NCBI RefSeq assembly: GCF_020532805.1
Contig: NZ_MQTQ01000013.1
Span: forward strand, 9,849-73,848
Direction: 5' to 3'
DNA length: 64,000 nucleotides
Source of the DNA: Arthrobacter sp. SO5
Lineage (GTDB): Bacteria > Actinomycetota > Actinomycetes > Actinomycetales > Micrococcaceae
The notes below the pieces were generated by a model. It was not told the DNA's origin and made no database searches. It saw only the letters and a list, made by a program, of their open reading frames with translations. Shown piece by piece: positions 1 through 7,570 of this stretch (the first letter of the stretch is position 1; the number at the start of each line of letters is the position of its first letter). Made by a program: the position numbers and the translations under genes.

Positions 1-5
1 CACGG

Positions 6-36
6 CGATGCCCCCGCCGGAAGGGCGGGGGCATCG
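6..36 (-). terminator. Hairpin terminator downstream of lsr2
   Basis: A 13-bp perfect stem (6-18 pairing with 24-36) closes a 5-base loop. It lies 20 bases past the lsr2 stop codon. There is no clear T-run on the lsr2 strand, so it may be a bidirectional or factor-assisted 3' end structure. Confidence 0.6.
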
Positions 37-55
37 TCATTGCCGGAGCATAAGT

Positions 56-382
56 CTAGGAATTCGCCTGTTGGTAGGCTTCCTGAATTTCAGCCTGGAT
101 ACGCCCGCGGCTGTTTACCGCATAGCCGTTGTCGCGGGCCCACTGACGGATCTGCGCAGAGTCTTGATTCCTGCCGGTCGATATCTTGGTGCGGGTGGCA
201 CGGCCGCTGGAAGTCTTGCGTGCGTGTGAAACAAAGCGCTCAACTGCAGAGCGGAGTTCTGCAGCATTGCCGGAGGACAGGTCAATTTCGTAACTGACGC
301 CGTCCAGGCCGAACCGGACAGTCTCGTCCGCGGATCCCCCATCCAGATCATCAACGAGGATGATTTTAACTTTCTGTGCCAT
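56..382 (-). CDS. lsr2: Lsr2 nucleoid-associated protein (H-NS-like xenogeneic silencer)
   Basis: Lsr2 is a small actinobacterial DNA-bridging protein that binds AT-rich DNA and silences acquired genes. The 108-residue product matches the family length. The N-terminal half (MAQKVKIILVDDLDGG) is the beta-sheet dimerisation domain. The C-terminal half (about 70-108) is the DNA-binding domain and carries the RGR minor-groove motif at 92-94. The ATG at 382 is preferred over the one 18 bases upstream because GGAAAGAGAG sits just before it and family members start MAQK. It is monocistronic, between a hairpin and a strong promoter in an AT-rich patch that Lsr2 itself could bind. Confidence 0.95.
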   Translation of the reverse strand: MAQKVKIILVDDLDGGSADETVRFGLDGVSYEIDLSSGNAAELRSAVERFVSHARKTSSGRATRTKISTGRNQDSAQIRQWARDNGYAVNSRGRIQAEIQEAYQQANS

Positions 383-440
383 TAAAGACTCTCTTTCCAT
401 GAAGGACGAGCATTTAGAAAAGCAGGATGTATCTGCTTTA

Positions 441-470
441 AGTATCCTCCGCTTTACGGCAGTGAGTCAA
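441..470 (-). promoter_or_regulatory. Probable sigma-A-type promoter of lsr2
   Basis: Read on the minus strand, TTGACT (465-470) is followed by an 18-base spacer and GATACT (441-446). This gives a leader of about 50 bases before the lsr2 ATG at 382. The surrounding 400-515 is much richer in A+T than the rest of the window and contains the inverted pair attttc/gaaaat (481-496). That would suit autoregulation by Lsr2, but this is inference. Confidence 0.55.
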
Positions 471-516
471 AGCGGTAAATATTTTCTAAAGAAAATCCAA
501 AGGAAGGAATAGTCCG

Positions 517-708
517 CTATTTGTTCATACCGGGCGAATGGCCGTTGTCCGGCGCGTTATCGGCCCCGGGCGCCTTTCCCTCGGCTTCGGCCTGGGCGCG
601 CGCCTCGGCCTGGCGCTCCGATTTGTCCGCATTGAAAATCGATTTCATCGCGAACCAGAAAATCAGGCCGACGACGGCGGAGGGCAGCAATACGGCGATG
701 TACTCCAC
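517..708 (-). CDS. Small single-pass membrane protein of unknown function
   Basis: This is a 63-residue protein. One hydrophobic helix (about residues 3-21) is followed by a charged Ala/Glu/Lys-rich cytoplasmic tail that probably forms a helix. The GTG start at 708 lies 2 bases beyond the lysS stop and is preceded by AAGGACAC, so it is almost certainly translated from the lysS transcript. I do not recognise a named family. The position suggests a conserved companion of lysS in this genus, but no function can be inferred. Overlapping plus-strand reading frames here are weaker. Confidence 0.7.
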   Translation of the reverse strand: MEYIAVLLPSAVVGLIFWFAMKSIFNADKSERQAEARAQAEAEGKAPGADNAPDNGHSPGMNK

Positions 709-710
709 AG

Positions 711-2243
711 TCAGTGTCCTTCGGGCTTCAGCAGGGGGAACAGGATGGTCTCGCGGATACCGGCCCCGGTGAAAAGCATGACAAGGCGGTCGATGCCCAG
801 GCCTATGCCACCCATGGGCGGGGCGCCGTACTCCAGCGCGCGGAGGAAGTCCTCGTCCAGCTGCATGGCCTCGACATCGCCGGCGGCGGAACGGCGGGAT
901 TGCTCGGTCAGACGTTCGCGCTGGATCACCGGGTCCACGAGTTCGGAGAACGCCGTGCCGCGCTCCATGCCGCCGATGATGAGGTCCCAGGCCTCGATCA
1001 GCCGGTCATCCTCGCGGTGCTGGCGGGCCAGCGGCTGGGCGGACGGCGGGTAGTCGTAGACGAAGGTGGGGTTCAGCAGGGTCGGCTCGACGAGTTCACC
1101 GAAAAGTTCGACGACGAGCTTCTCGGCATCCCAGGTGGCGTCGACCTTGACCTCGTGCTTGGCGGCGAGCGCCAGCAATTCCGCGGCCGGCGTTTCCGGG
1201 GTGATGTCCTGGCCTAGGGTTTCGGAGAGTCCCGGGTACACCGCCATCCAGGCCCAGTCGCCGTCGAGGTTTATCTCACCGGCCTCGGTCTGCAGCACCC
1301 GGCCCACCCCGGCGGCGTCGGCGGCGTCGAGGATGAGTTCCTTGATCCGGTCCGCCATGACGAACTGGTCGGCCCACGCCTCGTAGCTTTCCAGGGTAGT
1401 GAATTCCGGGCTGTGGGTTGAGTCGACGCCTTCGTTGCGGAACACGCGGCCCATGTCGTAAACACGGTCGATCCCGCCGACGACGGTGCGCTTGAGGTAC
1501 AGCTCGGTGGCGATGCGCAGGGTCATCTTCTGGTCGAAGGCGTTCATGTGCGTTTCGAAGGGGCGGGCCGTGGCGCCGCCGTGGACCAGCTGGAGCATCG
1601 GGGTTTCCACCTCCACGTAGCCCTGGCGGTGCAGGGTCTCGCGGATGGACCGCGTGATCGCGGCCCGCGTGTAGACCATTTCGCGGGCCTCGTCGCGGAC
1701 GATCAGGTCCACGTAGCGCTGGCGGACGCGGGTTTCCTCGTTGAGCTCTGCGTGCAGCACCGGCAGCGGGCGCAGCGCCTTGGACGCCATGGACCAGGAA
1801 TCTGCCATGACGGACAGCTCGCCGCGGCGCGAGGAGATGACCTCACCCGTGATGAAGACGTGGTCGCCCAGGTCCACGAGGGCCTTCCAGTCGGCGAGCG
1901 ACTCCTCGCCAATGTTGGCCAGGCTCAGCATGACCTGCAGCCGGACGGCCTTGCCATCGACGCCGCCCTCCTGGAGCGTGGCGAAGCAGAGCTTGCCGGT
2001 GTTGCGGATGAAGACGATGCGGCCGGTCACGCCGGCGACGTCGCCTGTGGTTTCGTCGGCCTGGAGGTGGGCGTATTTTTCGCGGATTTCAGTCAGCGAG
2101 TGCGTGCGCCCAACACCCACCGGATACGCCTCGATGCCGCGCTCAATCAGCTTGGCGCGCTTCTCCATGCGGATGCGCGTCTGTTCGCTGGCGTCGTGGT
2201 GCTCGGCGGCGGTGTTCGGGGCGGGGGTGTTTTGGGAAGTCAC
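711..2243 (-). CDS. lysS: Lysyl-tRNA synthetase, class II
   Basis: LysS charges tRNA-Lys with lysine in the cytoplasm. The 510-residue product has an N-terminal OB-fold anticodon-binding domain (including the segment VTGRIVFIRNTGKLCF) followed by a class II catalytic core. Motif 2 is seen as FRNEGVDSTHSPEFT, and motif 3 as GIGLGIDRLVML near the C terminus. The GTG at 2243 (VTSQNTPAP) is preferred over an in-frame start 33 bases upstream because GGGGATT precedes it. The gene is divergent from tdk, with about 190 bases of GC-rich DNA between them, and is followed by a coupled small membrane protein gene. Confidence 0.95.
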   Translation of the reverse strand: MTSQNTPAPNTAAEHHDASEQTRIRMEKRAKLIERGIEAYPVGVGRTHSLTEIREKYAHLQADETTGDVAGVTGRIVFIRNTGKLCFATLQEGGVDGKAVRLQVMLSLANIGEESLADWKALVDLGDHVFITGEVISSRRGELSVMADSWSMASKALRPLPVLHAELNEETRVRQRYVDLIVRDEAREMVYTRAAITRSIRETLHRQGYVEVETPMLQLVHGGATARPFETHMNAFDQKMTLRIATELYLKRTVVGGIDRVYDMGRVFRNEGVDSTHSPEFTTLESYEAWADQFVMADRIKELILDAADAAGVGRVLQTEAGEINLDGDWAWMAVYPGLSETLGQDITPETPAAELLALAAKHEVKVDATWDAEKLVVELFGELVEPTLLNPTFVYDYPPSAQPLARQHREDDRLIEAWDLIIGGMERGTAFSELVDPVIQRERLTEQSRRSAAGDVEAMQLDEDFLRALEYGAPPMGGIGLGIDRLVMLFTGAGIRETILFPLLKPEGH

Positions 2244-2432
2244 AATCCCCAAGTTTACCGGGAGATCCGGCCGCACGGGTTCTGCCCGGCGTGCGCCCGG
2301 CGTGCGCCCGGGCAGCGCCCGGTCTGCGGGAGTTCGGGATCAGGCCGGACGGGCGCGCAGGCGCCCGCCCGGGCCGGGCCGTTCGGGGCCCGGGCCTTAC
2401 AATCGGTGGGCGACCCTTTCGAAAGGACCCCC

Positions 2433-3059
2433 TTGGCCAAGCTCTACTTCCGCTACGGCGCCATGAACTCCGGCAAGTCAACGGGCCTCCTGCAGGCGGC
2501 GTTCAATTACGAGGAGCGGGGTCAACGGGTCCTGCTGGCCAAGCCGGATGTGGACACCAAGGGCGACTCGGACGTCGTTTCCCGCCTGGGCATGACCCGC
2601 TCGGTGGACTTCCTGATCCCTGCCGGGGCTTCCGCGCGCGACTTGTTCACCGCCCAGGCCCACGGGGACGACCCCGATGCCCTGCTGGAGCATGTGGACA
2701 CCAAGCCGGTGGCCTGCCTCCTGGTTGACGAGGCCCAGTTCCTCGCACCGGAACAGGTGGACGACCTCTTCCGCATTGCCGTGATGGACAACGTGCCGGT
2801 GCTCGCCTACGGCATCCGCACGGACTTCCGCACCCGCGCGTTTCCCGGGTCGCTCCGGCTCCTGGAGATTGCGCACACACTCGAAGAACTCAAGACCATC
2901 TGCCGCTGCGGCCGCAAAGCCATCTTCAACACCCGCCGGGTGGGCAGCCAGGTGGTGTTCGACGGCGACCAGGTCGCCATCGACGGACAGGACGTCTGGT
3001 ACGAGTCGCTCTGCGGCTCCTGCTACCTCGAGGTTTCCGGCGGCCGGCTCGGCAACTAG
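2433..3059 (+). CDS. tdk: Thymidine kinase, type II
   Basis: Tdk phosphorylates thymidine with ATP in nucleoside salvage. The 208-residue length is normal for the tetrameric TK1-like family. The P-loop GAMNSGKST lies at 9-17. The Walker B/catalytic segment VDEAQF contains the likely general base Glu100. Structural zinc ligands are visible as Cys157, Cys159, Cys194 and Cys197. The TTG at 2433 is chosen because GAAAGGA lies a few bases upstream and the protein begins MAKLYFRYGAM as in homologues. The frame stays open far upstream, but that part is antisense to lysS and not coding. It is divergent from lysS. Confidence 0.93.
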   Translation: MAKLYFRYGAMNSGKSTGLLQAAFNYEERGQRVLLAKPDVDTKGDSDVVSRLGMTRSVDFLIPAGASARDLFTAQAHGDDPDALLEHVDTKPVACLLVDEAQFLAPEQVDDLFRIAVMDNVPVLAYGIRTDFRTRAFPGSLRLLEIAHTLEELKTICRCGRKAIFNTRRVGSQVVFDGDQVAIDGQDVWYESLCGSCYLEVSGGRLGN

Positions 3060-3120
3060 CGGAACCCGTCCGGCAGGGACCCTACTGCCCCGTAGCAACG
3101 GCCTCGGCTAGGCTCGGGGC

Positions 3121-3954
3121 ATGACCCGCGAGAACATCAGAACCCCCGACGGCGGAACGATCGAGCTTTTCAGCACGGGCGCGGAGCTCGCCGCGGCGGG
3201 CTCCGGCGTCGTCGTCGTGCAGGCATCAATGGTGACGGCCGCGGATTACACGCGCTTTGCGCAGAAACTCAGCGCGTCGCTGGGCCGGCCGGTGCACACC
3301 TTCAACCGGCGCGGGCGCGGCTCCTCGTCCCCGCAGCCGGAGGACTACACCCTTGACGTGGACATCCGCGACCTCGACGCGGTGATGAAACATACCTCCA
3401 GCACGGACGTGTTCGGGCACAGCTTCGGCGGGGCGGTGGCCCTGCACGCGGCCCGCACCCTGCCGGTGGAACGCCTCGCCGTCTTCGATCCGGCGGTTTC
3501 GGTCAACCACTCCGTCTCGGCGGACTGGACCACCGAATATGAGCGCGCGACGGCGGCCGGCGAGGACGACCGCGCCCTCGCCGTCCTGCTCAAGGGCCTC
3601 GAGACGGGCAGCGCGCTGTCGCGGATGCCGCTGTCCATGCTGACGCTGGCCAACAAGCTCGCGGCCGGCACCCCGATCGGCAAGCAAATGCGGGAGCTCA
3701 TGAAGACCGGCGTCCGGGAGATCAAGGCCATCATCGCCGCGGACATGCCTGCCGAGCCGTTCCTGGATCTGCCGCTGGAGACGGTGATCATTGTGGGCGA
3801 AAAGAGCCCGGCCTACTTCGGCGTGGCCTGCGCCCAGATCCACGATGTGCTCTCGGGCTCGAGCTACACGATCCTGCCGGGCATGGGCCATGACGGCGCC
3901 ATCAAGGCCCCCGACAGGCTCATCTCCGAGCTGAGTGAGTTCTTCGCAGGCTGA
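3121..3954 (+). CDS. Alpha/beta-fold hydrolase
   Basis: This 277-residue single-domain alpha/beta hydrolase has a nucleophile elbow GHSFGG with Ser at about 101, and a C-terminal GMGHDG that supplies the catalytic His. An acidic residue in the strand before it would complete the triad. There is no signal peptide, so it is cytoplasmic. It resembles small carboxylesterases or lactonases, but the substrate cannot be read from sequence. It follows tdk by 61 bases. Its 3' end faces the MFS gene, and a long palindrome (3984-4046) fills the gap. Confidence 0.85.
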   Translation: MTRENIRTPDGGTIELFSTGAELAAAGSGVVVVQASMVTAADYTRFAQKLSASLGRPVHTFNRRGRGSSSPQPEDYTLDVDIRDLDAVMKHTSSTDVFGHSFGGAVALHAARTLPVERLAVFDPAVSVNHSVSADWTTEYERATAAGEDDRALAVLLKGLETGSALSRMPLSMLTLANKLAAGTPIGKQMRELMKTGVREIKAIIAADMPAEPFLDLPLETVIIVGEKSPAYFGVACAQIHDVLSGSSYTILPGMGHDGAIKAPDRLISELSEFFAG

Positions 3955-3983
3955 CCCCAACGCCTGAAACCAACGCCTGAAAC

Positions 3984-4046
3984 CAACGCGGGGTCACTTG
4001 GCGCCCATTCCGGCCGGTCGGATGGGCGCCAAGTGACCCCGCGTTG
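3984..4046. repeat. Interspersed palindromic repeat, copy 1
   Basis: The arms 3984-4008 and 4022-4046 are perfect 25-base inverted complements around a 13-base spacer. The outer core is AACGCGGGGTCACTT / AAGTGACCCCGCGTT, shared with the copies at 5648, 20054 and 58566. Two tandem copies of AACGCCTGAAACC (3959-3971 and 3972-3984) abut it. It fills the gap between convergent genes, 29 bases after the hydrolase stop and 2 bases after the MFS stop. Confidence 0.9.
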
Positions 4047-4048
4047 CG

Positions 4049-5530
4049 TTAGTGGGGGGCCGGTTGGTCCGCGCCGGCGGTCTTGCGCATCATGGCGGAC
4101 AGTACGACGGCGGCGAGGGCTATGACCGCCGCCGTCAGGAACGCGGCATGCATGCCGGCGATGCTTCCGGAGGCCGCGGACACGACGGCGTAGATCGAGA
4201 CCAGGAGGGCCGTGCCGGCAGCACCGGCCACCTGCTGCAGTGTGCTCATGATCGCCGAACCGTGGGAATAGAGGTGCGGCGGCAGCGGATTCAGGCCGGT
4301 GGTGAAGGCCGGGGTCAACACGAGCGCCAGGCCCAGGCTCAGCCCGACGTGCAGCGCGATGATCCAGCCCACCGGCGTCTTGGCGTCAAGCAGGGAGAAC
4401 TGGAACAGGGCCACGACCATCAGTGAGGAACCCGCCAGGGTCAAGGGCAGGGGCCCGACCTTGTCGAAGAGGCGGCCGATAACCGGGCCCAGAAGACCCA
4501 TCGCGAGGCCGCCCGGGAGCAGGGCCAGGCCTGTTTCCAGCGACGTCAGCCCGCGGATTTCAAGCAGGTAGAGCGGAAGCAGGATCACGGCACCAAACAG
4601 GGCGATCATCGCGACGACGAGCAGCAGCACGGAGACCGTAAACATCCGGAACGTGAAGGCGCGCAGGTCCAGCAGGGGCGCTTCAGCCTTCTGCAATTTC
4701 AGCTGCCGCAGTACGAACACCAGCATGGCCGCGATGCCGACGGCCAGCGCAACGACTGCCGGGGATCCAGGGCCGACCTGTCCCCCGCCGATCTGGCTCA
4801 GGCCGTACACCAGGCCGCCGAACGCGGGGACCGTCAGCAGCACGGACAGGGCGTCAAGCCGGGTCTTCTCGGTTTCGCCGATGTTCGTCAGGTACCTGGC
4901 GCCGATGGCAAACGCCGCAAGGGCAATCGGCAGCACAAACACGAACATGAAGCGCCAGGAAAAGTGCTCCAGGATCAGGCCGGACACGGTGGGACCCATG
5001 GCTGGCGCCACGGAGATGGCTATACTCACGTTGCCCATCACGGCACCGCGGCGCGAGATGGGAACCAGCGTGAGGATGGTGGTAATCAGCAGGGGAAGCA
5101 TGATGGCCGTACCGCCGGCCTGAACCACGCGGGCCAACAGGAGGACTTCGAAGCCCGGTGCCAGGGCCGCGAGGAGCGTGCCGCCGGAGAACAGGCCCAT
5201 CGCCAGCATGAAGACGGCCCGGGTGGACAGCCGCTGCAGGATGAAGCCCGTCGTGGGGATCACTACCGCCATCGTGAGCATGAAGCCGGTGGAGAGCCAC
5301 TGCACCGTGGGGGCATTCACGCTAAGGTCCACCATCAGCCGCTGCAACGCGACATTCATGATGGTTTCGTTCAGGATCACCACGAACGTGGCCACCAGCA
5401 GCGTGCCGATGATGGTGACGGATTCCCGGGACAGCTTCTCCGGGGGCGCGGGCAGTGCCGCCCCGGCCGCGTCGGTCCGGGCGGCCTGCGTCGAATCGCC
5501 GTGGGCTTTTGAAGAGACTTCTGCTGGCAT
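4049..5530 (-). CDS. MFS drug-efflux-type transporter (DHA2/EmrB-QacA family)
   Basis: This integral membrane transporter has 493 residues and about 14 hydrophobic segments, as expected for the proton-driven DHA2 drug:H+ antiporters. The first helix contains VILNETIMNVALQRL, the family's typical N/D-E-T-I-x-N-V-A-L signature, and RVVQAGGTAIMLPL corresponds to the motif after TM4. The ATG at 5530 is chosen because GAGGGAA precedes it. A longer frame to 5593 lacks a binding site. The gene is flanked on both sides by copies of the interspersed palindrome (3984 and 5648). No adjacent regulator was seen, and the substrate is unknown. Confidence 0.88.
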   Translation of the reverse strand: MPAEVSSKAHGDSTQAARTDAAGAALPAPPEKLSRESVTIIGTLLVATFVVILNETIMNVALQRLMVDLSVNAPTVQWLSTGFMLTMAVVIPTTGFILQRLSTRAVFMLAMGLFSGGTLLAALAPGFEVLLLARVVQAGGTAIMLPLLITTILTLVPISRRGAVMGNVSIAISVAPAMGPTVSGLILEHFSWRFMFVFVLPIALAAFAIGARYLTNIGETEKTRLDALSVLLTVPAFGGLVYGLSQIGGGQVGPGSPAVVALAVGIAAMLVFVLRQLKLQKAEAPLLDLRAFTFRMFTVSVLLLVVAMIALFGAVILLPLYLLEIRGLTSLETGLALLPGGLAMGLLGPVIGRLFDKVGPLPLTLAGSSLMVVALFQFSLLDAKTPVGWIIALHVGLSLGLALVLTPAFTTGLNPLPPHLYSHGSAIMSTLQQVAGAAGTALLVSIYAVVSAASGSIAGMHAAFLTAAVIALAAVVLSAMMRKTAGADQPAPH

Positions 5531-5647
5531 GGGTATTCCCTCAGGGAGTGCGGCGTGGGGTCCGGCGGCCGGGGCCGCCAACCCTCCTTCCAACCGGCGT
5601 CACCCCCCGGTAATTCCCGCCGGGAGCAACTTCCCGCCGTCGGAAAT

Positions 5648-5712
5648 GCAACGCGGGGTCACTTACGGCCCGTGACAGGGCCGCCCATGGGCCGTAGGTG
5701 ACCCCGCGTTGC
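5648..5712. repeat. Interspersed palindromic repeat, copy 2
   Basis: The arms 5648-5674 and 5686-5712 pair over 27 bases with two G-T wobbles and an 11-base loop. The core is AACGCGGGGTCACTT / AGGTGACCCCGCGTT. It lies 18 bases past the panC stop codon and about 118 bases upstream of the MFS start, both minus strand. Confidence 0.88.
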
Positions 5713-5730
5713 TTTGGTGGTGGGGCTGCG

Positions 5731-6630
5731 TCAGGAATTCAGCGGGACGTTGTCGATCAGCCGGACGGGGCCCACTTTGGCCGCGATCAGGGCCAGGCCC
5801 TCCCCGCGGAAGGGCGTGTCTTTGCAGTTCTCGGCCAGCGGCTCCAGGGTGTGCGGATCCACCACCTCGAAATAGTCCAGCTGCACGAGCGGCTGCGAGT
5901 CCACGAGTGCCCGGGCGGATTCCAGATCGAGGGGCTCGTGGGCGTTCGCGCGGTCCTCGATGAGCAGGAGCGCGCGGGACAGGACCAGGGCGGCCTCGTG
6001 TTCCTCCGTCGAGAGGAAGCGGTTGCGGCTGGACAGCGCCAGGCCGTCCGCGGAACGCACGATCGGCACGGGGACGATCTCCACCGGGAAGTTCAGGTCT
6101 GCCACCATGCGCTGGACCAGCGCCAGCTGCTGGGCGTCCTTCTGCCCGAAATAGGCGCGGTAGTCGGGCAGTTGGGAACGGGCAGCCGCGCCCGGGGTTC
6201 CGACGTGGAGCAGTTTGGCCACCACGGTCAGGGCGCCGTCGAAGTGTCCGGGCCGGGACGCGCCCTCCCATTTCTCCGCCAACGGCCCCGCCGTGATCCG
6301 GACCATCGGTTCCCCGCCCGGATAGACCTCCTCCACGCCCGGCGCGAAGACCAGATCCACGCCCTCGGCCTCGAGGAGGGCCAGGTCAGCTTCCAGGGTC
6401 CGGGGGTAGCGCTCCAGGTCAACGGCCTCGCCGAACTGCAGCGGGTTGACGAAGATGCTGACGACGACGACGTCGTTCTGGGCGACGGCGGTGCGCGCCA
6501 GCTGGGCATGTCCCGCGTGCAGGGCGCCCATGGTGGGCACCAGGCCCTGCGAGGTGCCCCCCTTCTGCCGGAGCAGGCGCGCGCTTTCCGCGCGGAGGCC
6601 GGCGGCCGTGGTCACGAGTTGGATCGCCAC
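5731..6630 (-). CDS. panC: Pantothenate synthetase (pantoate--beta-alanine ligase)
   Basis: PanC joins pantoate and beta-alanine with ATP to make pantothenate, the precursor of CoA. The 299-residue protein shows the nucleotidyltransferase signature [13 protein letters not shown] (an HIGH variant) near the N terminus, FVNPLQFG, the ATP-binding region around FGQKDAQQL, and a KMSKS-like LSSRNRFLS. The GTG at 6630 is chosen from GGAAGGA upstream and the conserved N terminus. It lies 4 bases after the DUF2520-type gene, so the two are probably one operon for pantoate formation and use. Confidence 0.95.
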   Translation of the reverse strand: MAIQLVTTAAGLRAESARLLRQKGGTSQGLVPTMGALHAGHAQLARTAVAQNDVVVVSIFVNPLQFGEAVDLERYPRTLEADLALLEAEGVDLVFAPGVEEVYPGGEPMVRITAGPLAEKWEGASRPGHFDGALTVVAKLLHVGTPGAAARSQLPDYRAYFGQKDAQQLALVQRMVADLNFPVEIVPVPIVRSADGLALSSRNRFLSTEEHEAALVLSRALLLIEDRANAHEPLDLESARALVDSQPLVQLDYFEVVDPHTLEPLAENCKDTPFRGEGLALIAAKVGPVRLIDNVPLNS

Positions 6631-6634
6631 GTTT

Positions 6635-7570
6635 CTAGTGTCCTTCCGGGGGTTGCCGGCCGTCGGGGTCCGGGTCGTCGGGGTCCGGGCCCTCGAGGGC
6701 CCGTGCGATGCCCTCGAGCTGGTCCGGCAACAGCTGTCCGCGGCTTCCTGCCCGGCGGGCAGTCGCCCGGGCCATGGCCAGGTACGCCTCCAGAATATCG
6801 CTGCCGGAGCCGCCGTCGTGCTCCCGCAGGGCGTCTGCGTGTGCCGCCACGGTCCCGACGTCCCCCCGGGCCACCGGGCCGGTGAGGGCCGATTCGCCCG
6901 AGGCGAGCGCGTTTTCCAGGGTGGCGCGCAGCAAGGGACCCAGCATCCGTTCCGGGGCCTCGACGCCGACTTCCCGGAGGAGCTGGGAGGCTTGCGCGAC
7001 GAGTGTGACGAGGTGGTTCGAGGCGTGCGCGAGGGCAGCATGGTAGAGCGGGCGGTCCCCTTCCGCGATGGCGACGGGCTCTGCCCCCATCTCGACGACG
7101 AGGGCCTGCGCGATCGGAAGCATCGCGGCGTCGGCTGTGACCCCGAAGGTGCAATCGAGCAGCCGGGTGAGGTCCAGGCTCATGCCGGTGAACGTCATGG
7201 CGGGGTGCAGTGCCAGCGGGATGGCACCCACGGAGCGGATGGGGTGCAGGATCCCGACACCGAACCGGCCCGAGGTGTGGGCCACGAGCTGGCCGGGCTG
7301 CCAGGCGCCCAGTTTTGCCAGGCCGTCCACGAGGGGTCCGAGCGCATCGTCGGGGACGGCCAGGAGCACCAGTTCGGCGCGCTCGACGATGTCCTGAATG
7401 TCGAGGACCGGCACGCCGGGAAGCAGGGTTTCCGCGCGTTCACGGCTGGCATCCGAGACCGCCGAGACGCCGATCACGGCGTGTTCGGCACCGCGCAGGG
7501 CCGCCCCGAGGACGGCACCGACCTTGCCGGCTCCGATAATTCCGACGCCGAGTCGTCCTGGCTTAGCCAT
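6635..7570 (-). CDS. Rossmann-fold / DUF2520 protein, candidate PanG-type ketopantoate reductase
   Basis: This 311-residue protein has an N-terminal NAD(P)-binding Rossmann fold with GAGKVG at 13-18. Its C-terminal helical domain is of the DUF2520 type ([31 protein letters not shown]). DUF2520 proteins include PanG, an alternative ketopantoate reductase. The position 4 bases upstream of panC fits supply of pantoate, and no panE is present in this window. The ATG at 7570 overlaps the stop of the upstream PH-domain gene by 8 bases (ATGGCTAA), indicating coupling. The enzymatic role is inferred from family and context, not proven. Confidence 0.8.
   Translation of the reverse strand: MAKPGRLGVGIIGAGKVGAVLGAALRGAEHAVIGVSAVSDASRERAETLLPGVPVLDIQDIVERAELVLLAVPDDALGPLVDGLAKLGAWQPGQLVAHTSGRFGVGILHPIRSVGAIPLALHPAMTFTGMSLDLTRLLDCTFGVTADAAMLPIAQALVVEMGAEPVAIAEGDRPLYHAALAHASNHLVTLVAQASQLLREVGVEAPERMLGPLLRATLENALASGESALTGPVARGDVGTVAAHADALREHDGGSGSDILEAYLAMARATARRAGSRGQLLPDQLEGIARALEGPDPDDPDPDGRQPPEGH

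Noticed and set aside
2285-2306. Tandem CCCGGCGTGCG units between lysS and tdk
   Set aside because: Two short copies in very GC-rich DNA. They are easily explained by base composition and no regulatory role is supported.
1548-2432. Upstream extension of the thymidine kinase frame
   Set aside because: It lies antisense to lysS. The TTG at 2433 with GAAAGGA before it gives the normal kinase length.
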